DNA of 64,000 nt from Nannocystis bainbridge (GCF_028368995.1 NZ_JAQNDL010000003.1:806001-870000), one strand, 5' to 3'; numbered from the stretch's first letter, positions 25,314-33,557 are shown. Notes: generated by a model from the sequence alone, not told the origin. Program-made: numbers and translations.

Positions 25314-25391
25314 TGGAGGCGCAATATCGCTCTCCGCTAAACCGTTGAAATGAACTAATAATTCTAGATAAACTTCACTGTTTCGAGCAAT
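25314..25391 (+). repeat. Right-end att-like segment shared with the decayed integrase copy
   Basis: The 78 bases after the integrase stop recur with three or so differences at 29207-29284 after the decayed integrase. Identity stops at GAGCAAT in both copies, so this is the likely right boundary or att arm. It is AT-rich and contains AACTAATAATTCTAGATAA. AAACTTCACTG occurs again at about 25440. The core crossover sequence cannot be fixed without the left end. Confidence 0.5.
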
Positions 25392-25672
25392 AGGGGAAAG
25401 GGTCATAGTTTGACGACACAATCAGTTAAAGTCCGCTTTAAACTTCACTGCACCGGGCGAGACGGAAGCATGATTGGCAAGTGCTCGCCGTCGAAGGACC
25501 GCCAGGTGCACTCATTCACTTGTCGATACTCGATGGAGAGCGAAGCTATGAGCGTGAGGAAGTACTCGCGCGAGCGAGAGAATGCATTGAAAACTCAGAT
25601 GATCTCTCAAAATTTATCAACGCACTGAGCTAGCTTGCGTCATCAACCTAGAGTTGATGCAATCGAATTTCA

Positions 25673-25921
25673 ATGACCCGTTCGCGGCTCGATTGCCGTG
25701 GATGCACGGTAATGCCTACGTCGAGCCTGTTGCCGCGGCCGCGCACGGTGCAGTGGTGCTCCTCGCGCGTGGCTGGGAAGAGCTACTGGGCGAACACCTG
25801 CCCGCACTGCCGCGCCATGCAGGGCGACCACTACGTGCGAACCTCGATTCTCTACTACAACCAGGAACTCGCGGAGGAGGTCGAACAGCACCTCAAGCCA
25901 AGCGGTCCGGTGACCGCTTGA
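25673..25921 (+). pseudogene. Fragment with a zinc-ribbon-like segment
   Basis: In this frame residues about 32-50 read KSYWANTCPHCRAMQGDHY, which resembles the second CxxC of zinc-ribbon proteins where a YWANTCPHCGA..GD pattern is common. The N-terminal part does not look like protein and the preceding CxxC pair is missing, so it is probably a broken remnant. It may come from a competence (CoiA-like) or nuclease-associated protein; that is uncertain. Confidence 0.3.
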
Positions 25922-26333
25922 CTCAAGTTGTACGCGACTTGAGGCGATCGGGTGGGGCGGCAGTATGCAGTGGTCAGGTGATGGGTCGGATCGGGCAGCG
26001 AACCGGCGGATCGATGTCAGCGTGGCGAACGAGATTGTGCTCGGCGGGGTACGCCGGAAGCACGCGTGTCAGTGAGTTCCGCGCCGGGAATCGAGTCGTG
26101 CTCTCTGATGAGCTGCCTGTCTCGCCCGCGAGATCGAGGGGACGAAAGATCTGTCCGCGGTCGCTTCACGCACCACCGGATGGTCCTCGAGCCGGTGACG
26201 GTGGCGCTGGCCGAGGTGGACTCGGTGGACGAACCATCGTCGCCCGCGTGCCGTCCTTGTTGAGCGTGAGGCCGGCGGGGTCGACGACGGCCTAGCTGGC
26301 GATCGACCGGAGCGCGCCGCGAGCCTGACCAGG

Positions 26334-26383
26334 CATGATCAAGCATGATCAACCATAACCATGCTTGATCATGCTTGATCATG
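26334..26383. repeat. Large inverted repeat built from ATGATCAAGC units
   Basis: The 19-base arm 26334-26352 is perfectly complementary to 26365-26383 around a 12-base loop. Two inverted units on the left and three GCTTGATC units on the right make several alternative stems. There is no T-run, so a simple terminator is unlikely. It may be a protein-binding site, an IS end or a structured repeat. It lies in the gene-poor tract between the two integrase copies. Confidence 0.6.
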
Positions 26384-26548
26384 CTTGATCCGGAGGACCA
26401 GCCGGAGACGGCGACTCGGATCGACGAAGAAGCCACGTCGATCCTGAAGTGACGAAAAATCTGGCAGACCGCGAACGGTTGATATATAGTAGCCTCAACG
26501 TTGTGGTCCCCGGCCTGTCGCCGGGTGCGCGACGTCATGGGAGTTACA

Positions 26549-26734
26549 ATGATCATGCGTTGTCTCGTCATTTCCACGCTCTTTGCCATCACCCTGACCG
26601 CCTGCGAGGACGATCTCACCGAGGAGGAACTCGATATCATTGCCGAGGAGGCTGAGCAGGCCGAAGTGGAGTTCGAGCCTCCCGCCATGATGCCCGAGCC
26701 CATGCCCGAGCCCGACCCCGAGCCTGTGACCTGA
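26549..26734 (+). CDS. Small acidic lipoprotein
   Basis: The ATG at 26549 follows GGGAG (26539-26543). The product has 61 residues: a short signal peptide with lipobox LTAC (Cys about 18), an Asp/Glu-rich helix (DDLTEEELDIIAEEAE) and a MPEP-repeat tail. The mature protein would be a tiny acidic, outer-surface or periplasmic lipoprotein. A hairpin follows at 26755. No family is known, though myxobacteria carry many such small lipoproteins. Confidence 0.6.
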   Translation: MIMRCLVISTLFAITLTACEDDLTEEELDIIAEEAEQAEVEFEPPAMMPEPMPEPDPEPVT

Positions 26735-26754
26735 GGCGTTGGCTGCGCGCGCCA

Positions 26755-26783
26755 CGTCGACGACGGGGCCGTTGTCGTCGACG
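26755..26783 (+). terminator. Hairpin after the small lipoprotein gene
   Basis: CGTCGACGAC (26755-26764) pairs perfectly with GTCGTCGACG (26774-26783) over a 9-base loop, 20 bases after the stop. There is no U-tract, as is common in very GC-rich genomes, so it may be a terminator or an mRNA-stabilising hairpin. Confidence 0.45.
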
Positions 26784-27077
26784 GGCGCAGCGGACGAGGC
26801 CTGGCGCGAGCGCCTTTGCACGCCCCGCCGCAGCGCGGCTCTGCGCGTGCTTCAGTGGGAGGTCGACCGCGGCTTGCGACGCGCGCCGATGCTTCATCAC
26901 GACGTCCATGAATGTCCACGCGCCTCTCCCCAGCGATGAATCGATAGCGTCGAGCGATGTGTCTCGACCGCGTGCCCCGCACATTCTCGTCGCCATGGGG
27001 ACAAATGTTGCCCGTGCCGGACGGGCCTCGTCTCGCTCCTCGACAGTGCGCAATAAACTTGGCAAATAGGGACTCTC

Positions 27078-27629
27078 ATGACCTACACTTTGCCGCGGCT
27101 CCGCGACCGGCTCTGCGTCGCCGGCTTCATCGCGTTTTGGCTCGTGCCACTGGTGTGGCATGGGTTCGTCTCGCCGGCCCGGCTCCCTGGCGAGCCGGCG
27201 ATTTTCCACCGCTGGCACAGCATCAGCTGCCTGTTCACCGACAGGCCGAATCAGCGCAACACCTACTACGTCCAGGTGCGCTATTTCGGTCAGTCCGAGT
27301 GGGAGACCCTCGACCTCGCCGGCTACTTCGAGATGGAGCCCTTCGGCTACCGCACCCGTATGCACCGATATCTCGTGCGATGGCGGGGCAAGAAGTCGCG
27401 CGGGCGCGAGGAGTTGGCCGCCTGGCTGTATCGTCGCCACGCCGAGCTGCACCCGGACCGCGAGCTGCCGAGCGAGCTGCGCTTCGTCCACGCCTGGACG
27501 ATCCCCAGCGTCGACGAGCCGCCGACCGGCGACGCTCGCCCGCCCCCGCTGTCGGAGTTCCCCGAGGAGCGCACCCAAATCATGTCGCTACACGCGCCGC
27601 CGCCGGAGCTCGCAGATGCGCATCACTGA
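27078..27629 (+). CDS. Single-pass membrane protein, partner of the HTTM protein
   Basis: The 183-residue product has one membrane helix near residues 12-31 (LCVAGFIAFWLVPLVW). A soluble domain follows, rich in aromatic and charged residues (YYVQVRYFGQSEWETLDLAGYF, RMHRYLVRWR), with a Pro-rich end. It overlaps the HTTM gene by 14 bases, so the two are an operon and probably a complex. Small proteins with this aromatic beta-like domain are often next to HTTM genes in Myxococcota. The function is unknown. Confidence 0.65.
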   Translation: MTYTLPRLRDRLCVAGFIAFWLVPLVWHGFVSPARLPGEPAIFHRWHSISCLFTDRPNQRNTYYVQVRYFGQSEWETLDLAGYFEMEPFGYRTRMHRYLVRWRGKKSRGREELAAWLYRRHAELHPDRELPSELRFVHAWTIPSVDEPPTGDARPPPLSEFPEERTQIMSLHAPPPELADAHH

Positions 27630-28455
27630 CGGCTGGAACCGCTACTGGTACGGCCCAGTGCCGGCCGTCCGCCTGGCCGCGTTCCGCCAGGCGATCCTGT
27701 TCATGCTGGCGATCTATATGCTCGCCCGCTGGATGTACGCCGCCGAATGGTTGACCGAGGCTGGCTTTCACCCCTCGCGCGTCGCCGACCGCGTCAACAC
27801 CCCGAAGCTGCCTCTGCTGCCTCCTGCCCTGCTGCAGGTGTTCGGCCTCGGCCTCCTCGCCAGCATCGTTTTCGCCCTCGTCGGCTGGCTGCGCCGCCCG
27901 GCCACGATCGTCGCGCTGTTGCTGGTCGTCTACGTCACGTTCGTCGACCCGGTCTCGGCCTTCACCCTCAATCATCTGTTCATCCTGTCGCTGTTGGTCC
28001 TGGCCCTCGCACCGGCACCGTCGAGTGACGGTACGATGCCCGCCTGGCTGGTGCGCGTGCTGCAGCTGACCCTCCTCGTGCATTATGCCAGCTCGGGCAT
28101 ATGCAAGTCCCTGCGCGGCGACTGGCTCATCAGCCATGACGTGTTGTGGGCCCAGCTGCAGAACGTCTACATGACCGATGCGGCGGCCCTGTTCGTGCGC
28201 CTGACGCCGACCTGGGCGATGACCCTGCTGCAGCACGCCGCCCTCGGCTTCGAGCTGCTCGCGCCGCTGCTGATCGGCGTCCGCCGGCTGCGGCCCTTCG
28301 GCCTGGCCATCGGCGTCGCCATGCACGTCATGATCGCCGTGACCATGCATTTGCTGTTCTATTTCAGCGCGCAGATGCTGTGCTTCTATCTGCTGTTCCT
28401 GGACGCCGAGTCCCTGCGGCGCTGGCACGTCCGCCTGGGCCTCCGGCATATGTAG
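27616..28455 (+). CDS. HTTM-domain integral membrane protein
   Basis: The start is the ATG at 27616 inside the previous gene; the longer open frame is not needed. The 279-residue product has about seven membrane segments and the layout of the HTTM (horizontally transferred transmembrane) domain related to vitamin-K-dependent gamma-carboxylases: an N-terminal YWYGPVPAVRLAAFRQ segment, LLVHYASSGICKSLRGDW in the middle, and a C-terminal HVMIAVTMHLLFYFSAQM pair with the typical His residues. Bacterial HTTM proteins have no settled substrate. The operon sits between two integrase copies, which suits the mobile history of this family. Confidence 0.75.
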   Translation: MRITDGWNRYWYGPVPAVRLAAFRQAILFMLAIYMLARWMYAAEWLTEAGFHPSRVADRVNTPKLPLLPPALLQVFGLGLLASIVFALVGWLRRPATIVALLLVVYVTFVDPVSAFTLNHLFILSLLVLALAPAPSSDGTMPAWLVRVLQLTLLVHYASSGICKSLRGDWLISHDVLWAQLQNVYMTDAAALFVRLTPTWAMTLLQHAALGFELLAPLLIGVRRLRPFGLAIGVAMHVMIAVTMHLLFYFSAQMLCFYLLFLDAESLRRWHVRLGLRHM

Positions 28456-28548
28456 CGACATGAGCCGGCCGCGCGTGTGCGGCGTACGAACTCGGGATAC
28501 ATGACCTCGCCCTGCTGGGCCCCGCCTTCGAGCGTGTCGACGCGAGCA

Positions 28549-29284
28549 GCAGGTCGCCCGAGGCAACGAAGCGCTGGGCGCGCACGCTCGAGCAGGAGCT
28601 CTTCGCGCAGCTCCTCGCGCTTGGGCAGGCGCCGGATCTAAAGTCCGGCGCAGAGCCCCAGAAGTTGCCAGCGCCGACGTTCCATGCGTTCGCACGCGAG
28701 TTCCTCGAACTGTGCGAGACCGACCGCCTCGGAATCAACACGCGCATGAACTACGACGTCCACCTGCCCCTCTACCTACTCCCGGCACTCGGCCGGCGGC
28801 GGCTCGACGAGATCACGCCGCAGGATATCACCAAGCTCAAGAAATCGCTGGCGAAGAAGTCGCATAACACCAGCTGCGAGGTCCTGAAGACTCTGCGCCG
28901 GGTACTCAACGGCGCAATCGCGGAAAGAAAGATCGAGTGCGCGCCGGTGGAGTTCGACATCCCGCGTCGGGGTCCATCGACTTCCAATCGCGTACGATGA
29001 TCACGAACAGGAGGCCCTCCTGGCCCGGTCTGCCCTGGCGCGGCACCCGTGTCCTCCGCAAGACCTGCGGCACCCGGATCGCCGATGGTGGTGGCGGCGT
29101 AGCGGCCGTCGCCACCCACCTCCGGCACAAGGACCTCGGGACCGCGAGCCGGTACATCGACCGCCGCGGCGCTACCTCGCGTGCGCTTAAGGCGCTGGAG
29201 AGCTAGTGGAGGCGCAATATCGCTCTCCGCTAAATCGTAGAAATGAACTAATAATTCTAGATAAACTTCACTGCTTCGAGCAAT
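28549..29284 (+). pseudogene. int: Decayed second copy of the integrase and its right flank
   Basis: Blocks match the intact integrase closely: about 28549-28570 to 24019-24038, 28571-29025 to 24359-24812, and 29026-29284 to 25133-25391. Between them about 320 and 320 bases are missing, including the Xis-like gene, the integrase start and the region with catalytic Arg216. An added G near 28975 shifts the frame. The His-Arg and Tyr boxes survive as a fragment. It is a remnant of an earlier, related element at the same site, or of a tandem integration followed by deletion. Confidence 0.85.
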
Positions 29285-29305
29285 GACCCGAGCCAGGCCC
29301 TCGCG

Positions 29306-31261
29306 ATGACCGCCGCCTCCCCCGACCGTCTGCTCGGCACCGTCCTCGAGGGCCGCTACGAGCTCCTCAGCGTGCTCGGGCGCGGCGGCATGGGCAGCGT
29401 CTACATCGCCGAGGACGTCCATCTGCGCCGGCGCTGCGCCCTCAAGGTCCTGCACCCGCATTTTGCCGAGGAGCGGGCCCACGTCGAGCGCTTCCTGCGG
29501 GAGGCGCAGATGATCGCCCGGCTCGAGCACCCCAACATCGTCGACATCTACTCGTTCGGCGAAGACCCCTCGGGCCTGGTCTTCTTCGCCATGGAGCTGC
29601 TGCAGGGCGAAGATCTCTACACGCGGCTCAAGGCCAGGGACACCCGGCCCTACGACATCCACGAGGCCTGCCTGTGGGCGCTCCAGCTCGCCCGCGCCGT
29701 CGGCTGCGTGCACGACGGCGGCCTCATTCACCGCGACCTCAAGACCCCCAACATCTTCCTCGCCCGCAAGCGCGACGGCGAGGAAGTCGTCAAGCTGCTC
29801 GATTTCGGCATCGCCCGGCCCGAGGAGGGCTCCGAGCTGACCCGCACCGGCGTGCTGCTCGGCACGCCGACGTACATGTCGCCCGAGCAGATCCAGAACG
29901 CCGCGCTCGATCGCCGGACCGACATCTACTCGTTCGGGGTCCTGCTGTTCCGGCTCGTCACCGGCCGCTTCCCGTTCACCGGCGAGATGGTCCACATCGC
30001 CATGGCCCACTGCCAGCAGCCGCCGCCGCGACCCACGGAGCTCGCCCCCGACGCCGGCATCTCGCCCGCGCTCGAGGCCATCATCCTGCGCGCGCTCGCC
30101 AAGCAGCCCGCCGACCGCTTCCAATCGATGCCCGACATCGAGGCCGCGCTGACGGACCTGCTGCGCGACGAGGCGCCGGAGCTGCTCCCTGTCTCTCGGG
30201 CCACGCGGAGCTCGGCCGGAACCTCGATCCGCGCCGCGACCTCGCTCTCGGCCCCGATCGCGAATGCCGCCGCCTCCTCGCTCTCGGCCCCGGTCGCCCA
30301 CGCCGCCGCCTCCTCGCTCTCGGCCCCGCTCGCTTCCCCGCTCTCGACCCCCGAATCACTCGCGGCCGCGTCCTCGAAGTCGGCCGCGGTCTCGCCCTCA
30401 TTCTCCGCCGCCGCCTCGATGTCGGGCGCTGCGGCTGCGGCCCCGGCCGCCTCGGCGAGCGCGGCTCCGGTCTCGCTCTCCGCCGCCTCCTCGGCCGCCG
30501 CGGCGCCCGAGGCCTCGATCGCTAGCGGCGCTGCGCCTTTCTCGGCCCCGGCCTCGCTCGCGCCCTCGCTCTCCGCCGCAGCGCCCTCCGCCTCGATCTC
30601 GAGCGGCGCTGCGCCTTCGACCTCGGCCGCGCTCTCGCTCGCCGATGCCGCCTCGCGCGCCGGCGATCCCGACGACGCGACCGACCCGACGCGCATCTTC
30701 ATCGCGGGCGCTCCCGCGGCGACCGGACCTGCCGCCAGTCGCTGGCCGCTGCGCGCCGCCCTCGGCGGCGGCCTCGTCGTCCTGGTCATCGTCGCCGTCA
30801 GCCTGCTGCGCGGCCCGCCTGCGCCTCCCGCAGCGCCGCCCCCGACCGCCGCTGCGAACCTCGTCCCTGACCCGCCCGCGCCCGTCGAGCGAGCGGTCGT
30901 CGAGCCCGCAGCAGTCATCCCCGCCGCGCCCGTCGCCGAGCCCGCGCCCGACCCGTCGGTCGAGCCGGCCGCGTCCGACCCGTCGCCGAAGCTCGAGCCC
31001 GCCGCGTCCGTCCCGAAGGCCAAGGCCAGCGCCCCGCTCGACCCGCTCAAGCAGATCGAGCGCAAGGCCCTCGCCTGCCGGCGCAAGCACAAGGCTGTCG
31101 GCGGCCCGGCCGTCACCATCGACTATGCCATCGGCGCCGACGGCACGGTCACGAGATCGATCCCCTCGAGCGGCGGCCACCTCGGCGACTGCCTCGCCGA
31201 CGCCGTGAAGAAGACCCGGTTCGAGCCCAAGCTGGTGTTCGGCCGCAAGCTGCAGCTCTGA
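29306..31261 (+). CDS. Membrane Ser/Thr protein kinase with Ala/Ser linker
   Basis: The 651-residue protein has a Hanks-type kinase domain (about 15-290) with a GRGGMGSVY loop, ALKVL lysine, HRD at 142-144 (RDLKTPN) and LLDFGIAR. A very Ala/Ser-rich linker (about 295-465) begins with repeated SLSAP-(6-7)-AAS units. A membrane helix (about 480-498, LGGGLVVLVIVAVSLL) and a Pro/Ala/Glu stalk lead to a C-terminal domain (about 575-651, VTIDYAIGADGTVTRS and KKTRFEPKL) like those at the ends of TonB/AgmX-type proteins. It phosphorylates cytoplasmic targets, probably sensing periplasmic cues. The remnant integration site ends 21 bases before the ATG, so its native promoter may be displaced. Confidence 0.88.
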   Translation: MTAASPDRLLGTVLEGRYELLSVLGRGGMGSVYIAEDVHLRRRCALKVLHPHFAEERAHVERFLREAQMIARLEHPNIVDIYSFGEDPSGLVFFAMELLQGEDLYTRLKARDTRPYDIHEACLWALQLARAVGCVHDGGLIHRDLKTPNIFLARKRDGEEVVKLLDFGIARPEEGSELTRTGVLLGTPTYMSPEQIQNAALDRRTDIYSFGVLLFRLVTGRFPFTGEMVHIAMAHCQQPPPRPTELAPDAGISPALEAIILRALAKQPADRFQSMPDIEAALTDLLRDEAPELLPVSRATRSSAGTSIRAATSLSAPIANAAASSLSAPVAHAAASSLSAPLASPLSTPESLAAASSKSAAVSPSFSAAASMSGAAAAAPAASASAAPVSLSAASSAAAAPEASIASGAAPFSAPASLAPSLSAAAPSASISSGAAPSTSAALSLADAASRAGDPDDATDPTRIFIAGAPAATGPAASRWPLRAALGGGLVVLVIVAVSLLRGPPAPPAAPPPTAAANLVPDPPAPVERAVVEPAAVIPAAPVAEPAPDPSVEPAASDPSPKLEPAASVPKAKASAPLDPLKQIERKALACRRKHKAVGGPAVTIDYAIGADGTVTRSIPSSGGHLGDCLADAVKKTRFEPKLVFGRKLQL

Positions 31262-31407
31262 TCCGCGGCCGCCGGCAAGGCTCCAAGAAATTTGGTTCAA
31301 GCCCAAGCTGGTGTTCGGCCGCAAGCTGCAGCTCTGATCCGCGGCCGCCGCAGAGCTCCAGGAAGACCCGGTTCGAGCCCAAGCTGCAGCTCTGATCCCG
31401 GCCGCCG
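31211..31407 (+). repeat. Three tandem copies of the kinase 3' end
   Basis: The last 50 bases of the kinase gene plus about 14 bases after its stop (31211-31274) recur at about 31285-31350, and in shortened form (18 bases missing) at about 31361-31407. Each copy keeps a GAGCCCAAGCTG...CTGCAGCTCTGA segment. The extra copies lie after the stop codon, so the protein is unaffected. Replication slippage or failed homologous exchange would explain it. Confidence 0.85.
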
Positions 31408-31421
31408 ACAAACATCTCGAA

Positions 31422-31487
31422 GGACATGTCGCCAGGGACATGTCACTGAGAGCATGCCGCAAAGGACATGTCCTCGTGGACATGTCC
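31422..31487. repeat. Cluster of GGACATGTCC palindromes
   Basis: Four ACATGTC cores occur in 66 bases, two as perfect ten-base palindromes GGACATGTCC (31464-31473 and 31478-31487). The cluster lies between the convergent kinase and dioxygenase genes. Related motifs occur at 34257, 36897, 36983 and 58731-58794. It could be a repeat family or binding sites for a dimeric protein; its intergenic, often gene-end placement favours a repeat. Confidence 0.65.
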
Positions 31488-31527
31488 ACACGGCTCCTCG
31501 AGTTTCACCGCGGAGCGCCGGCCCGCC

Positions 31528-32268
31528 TCACCCTGGCCCCTGAAAGCCCCCGGCGCGGAACGTCAGCACCAGGGTGTCGCGGTGCCCGCCCGCCTCGTCC
31601 AGCGGCTGGATCGGCGTCGCCTCGTGGATCACCCGCGCGTCGTCCAGCAGCAGCAGCGTCCACGGCTCGCGCATCATGAAGCGCAGGCCGTGCGGGCCCT
31701 CGGCCTGGAACACGCGCGTCTCGCCGCCCTTGATCGCCCGGCGCGCCACCAGCACCACCACCACGAAATCGACCCCGTCGCGGTGCGCCCCCTCGGGGGT
31801 CGGGCGGCCGATCCCGTCCGAAGTGTCGATGCGGAACTGATGCGCCTCGACGAACCAGCGCGGCACAGCTGGCGCCAGCGCGCTGCACGTCGCACCCAGC
31901 CGCCGCAGCAGCGCCGCCCACACCGGCTGCGCCGTCACCTCCGGCAGCATCGGCTCGAACCACCGCTCCAGGCCGCCGTGCAGCGCGTTGTACTCGAGCG
32001 GCTGCCAGTGCGCCCGGTGCGGCGTGAGCTCGACCTGCAGCCCCTCGACGACGAAGCACGAGTGCCGGCGCCGGCGATAACGACCGCCGTCGCGCAAGTA
32101 CGTGTCGGGCGGCAGATCGTCCCACGACGGCTGCAGCGCCTGCAGGTCGCCGAGCCCCTGAGGCAACCAGGACGCCAGGCCCCGGGCAGACACGAGCGCG
32201 TAACCGTCGCGGCGCACGGCCGCCTCGACGTCGGCGGGATCGGTGAAAGGAGGGATCGGCCGGGTCAT
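31528..32268 (-). CDS. 2-oxoglutarate/Fe(II) dioxygenase
   Basis: The 246-residue protein fits the 2OG-Fe dioxygenase family typified by L-isoleucine dioxygenases and BsmA (Pfam 2OG-Fe_Oxy_2). The metal triad is visible as H and D in AHRDGVDFV and a distal H in ARVIHEATPI, and the 2OG-binding Arg is in HRDTLVLTFR. These enzymes hydroxylate amino acids or other small molecules using O2 and 2-oxoglutarate. Nothing nearby suggests a pathway. The gene is convergent with the kinase gene. Confidence 0.8.
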   Translation of the reverse strand: MTRPIPPFTDPADVEAAVRRDGYALVSARGLASWLPQGLGDLQALQPSWDDLPPDTYLRDGGRYRRRRHSCFVVEGLQVELTPHRAHWQPLEYNALHGGLERWFEPMLPEVTAQPVWAALLRRLGATCSALAPAVPRWFVEAHQFRIDTSDGIGRPTPEGAHRDGVDFVVVVLVARRAIKGGETRVFQAEGPHGLRFMMREPWTLLLLDDARVIHEATPIQPLDEAGGHRDTLVLTFRAGGFQGPG

Positions 32269-32376
32269 CGCGGACAGGGAGCTCGCTCGGCGGCGAATGT
32301 ACCACCCCCCGGGCCCGCTCGCGGCTCGCCGCAGCCGTGGCCCGGGCCCGATCTCCTCGCTCGGTCGGCGTCCTGC

Positions 32377-33126
32377 TCAGCCCGAGTGCAGCGCCGCGAT
32401 CGCGTCGAGATCGAAGCCGCCGCCGACGCCGCCGCACCAGGTGCTGTCGCCGTAGAACGCGACGCCGACGTCGACCAGGCGGACGTAGCGCGCGGACGAC
32501 AGTCCGACGTCCGCGAGATCGAAGGCGTCACCACCCGCGGCCCCGGGGTCGGTCGGATCGATGCCGTTGTCCGGGCTGCTGAGCACCGGCGTCACCCCGG
32601 CGCAGCCGCGCGGCAGCTCCGCGGAGAGATCGCAGGGGAACACCTTCCAGGTCACCCCGTCCTCGCTGACCAGCACCTGCGCCGGCTCGACGAAGGTGAT
32701 CGATCCGGCGACGAACGGGTTCTCGAACACGATGAAGTCCGGGCCCGGCCCGTCGACCAGCCCCGGATCGTCGAAGAAGACCGTGATCGTCCCGTCGCAG
32801 CCGAGCGACACCACGTCCACGCTCCCGTTCTCCACGCCGCGCCCGACAGGAGGCCCGAGGACGACCTCGGGCAGCAGGTCGTGCCCGAACGTCGCGCCGA
32901 ACGGCGCGAACGATTCGACGCAGTCGATGAACGCATCGCTCGGCGCGTCGCCGGCTTCACACACGAACTCGACCGGGGACATGTCGAGCTCGACGGGCTC
33001 CGTGGTCCCGCCGGTCGTGGGTTCGCCGCCGGTGGACGTGCTGTCTCCGTCGGTCTCGTTGCCGCTGGGGTCGCCGCACGCGCAGAGCAGCGCGGCGGCC
33101 AGGCTGAGGGTCGTGGCGCGCGACAT
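32377..33126 (-). CDS. Myxobacterial cell-surface lipoprotein
   Basis: The start is the ATG at 33126; the longer open frame runs back into the previous gene. The 249-residue product has a lipobox (LLCACG), a Ser/Thr/Gly/Asp linker and a beta-rich domain with GPDFIVFENPF, VSEDGVTWKVFPC and SARYVRLVDVG, seen in many predicted surface proteins of Myxococcota. It is exported and lipidated. It lies 11 bases after the preceding lipoprotein gene and is the last gene of a three-gene operon. Its role is unknown, possibly adhesion or ligand binding. Confidence 0.75.
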   Translation of the reverse strand: MSRATTLSLAAALLCACGDPSGNETDGDSTSTGGEPTTGGTTEPVELDMSPVEFVCEAGDAPSDAFIDCVESFAPFGATFGHDLLPEVVLGPPVGRGVENGSVDVVSLGCDGTITVFFDDPGLVDGPGPDFIVFENPFVAGSITFVEPAQVLVSEDGVTWKVFPCDLSAELPRGCAGVTPVLSSPDNGIDPTDPGAAGGDAFDLADVGLSSARYVRLVDVGVAFYGDSTWCGGVGGGFDLDAIAALHSG

Positions 33127-33137
33127 GGCTCGGGCCG

Positions 33138-33557
33138 TCACGGGGTCAGCGAGGTCCACGGGAAGCCGCTGCATCCCGTCATGAGGTCGGTCGGATCGGC
33201 GGCGGTCGCCGCCTCCGCTGCGGCCTCGTCGGCGGCGTCGAAGGCCGACTGGCAATAATAGACATCGTCCCCGTCGACGTGCCAATCGAAGCGCGAGAAC
33301 AGATCGGGGTTGAAGGCGTTGTCCGCGTCGTTCTGGGCGACCAAACGATCGCGCTCGTTGTCGAAGCTGAGCACGTGAAAGACATCGGTGCCCATCGTCC
33401 AGGCGTCCGCGTCGATGGTGTGCTTGCCGCCGTACTGGTCGGTGTACTCGCCCTCGATCTCGGGCACCTCCGGCGCGTCGCCGGCGTCGTCACAGGCCGC
33501 CAGAGCCAGGCAGAAGGACAGCAGGAGGGTGTTTCGGGGCTGATTCAGCGTCATCAT
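33138..33557 (-). CDS. Small lipoprotein
   Basis: The ATG at 33557 begins an ATGATG and overlaps the stop of the small upstream gene. The 139-residue product has a signal peptide with lipobox (LAAC), then an acidic domain with YGGKHTIDADAWTM and FHVLSFDNERDRLVAQND, plus two conserved-looking Cys. It resembles a small lipocalin-like or binding lipoprotein but matches no family I know. It is followed by the surface lipoprotein gene. Confidence 0.7.
   Translation of the reverse strand: MMTLNQPRNTLLLSFCLALAACDDAGDAPEVPEIEGEYTDQYGGKHTIDADAWTMGTDVFHVLSFDNERDRLVAQNDADNAFNPDLFSRFDWHVDGDDVYYCQSAFDAADEAAAEAATAADPTDLMTGCSGFPWTSLTP

Larger units (their letters stand above)
1..25391 (+). mobile_element. 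Integrated provirus-like element, right part (left end outside window)
   Basis: About 26 plus-strand genes with overlapping stops and starts run without interruption and end with an Xis-like gene and a tyrosine integrase. The right limit is set at 25391 because sequence shared with a second, decayed integrase copy (28549-29284) stops there. Ten or more products are single-pass tail-anchored proteins and two are membrane-anchored peptidoglycan hydrolases, which suits virions with an internal membrane. No terminase, portal, tail, FtsK/HerA packaging ATPase, relaxase or secretion ATPase was seen; some may lie to the left of the window. Membership in one element is inferred from continuous operon structure. 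The viral interpretation is inference. Confidence 0.7.
25392..26548. other. Degenerate, partly AT-rich tract without a confident gene
   Basis: From 25392 to about 25670 the DNA is far less G/C-rich than its surroundings and its open frames lack plausible starts. From 25670 to 26300 composition returns to normal but frames are short and interrupted. One recognisable fragment is listed separately at 25673-25921. The tract looks like the debris of earlier insertions between two integrase copies. Confidence 0.5.

Noticed and set aside
25410..25628. 72-residue frame in the AT-rich tract after the integrase
   Set aside because: TTG start without a ribosome site and no protein-like pattern; probably chance in low-GC DNA.
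25654..26295. 213-residue frame in the inter-integrase tract
   Set aside because: Gly/Arg-rich translation in several phases and no start context; only the zinc-ribbon piece in another frame looks protein-derived.
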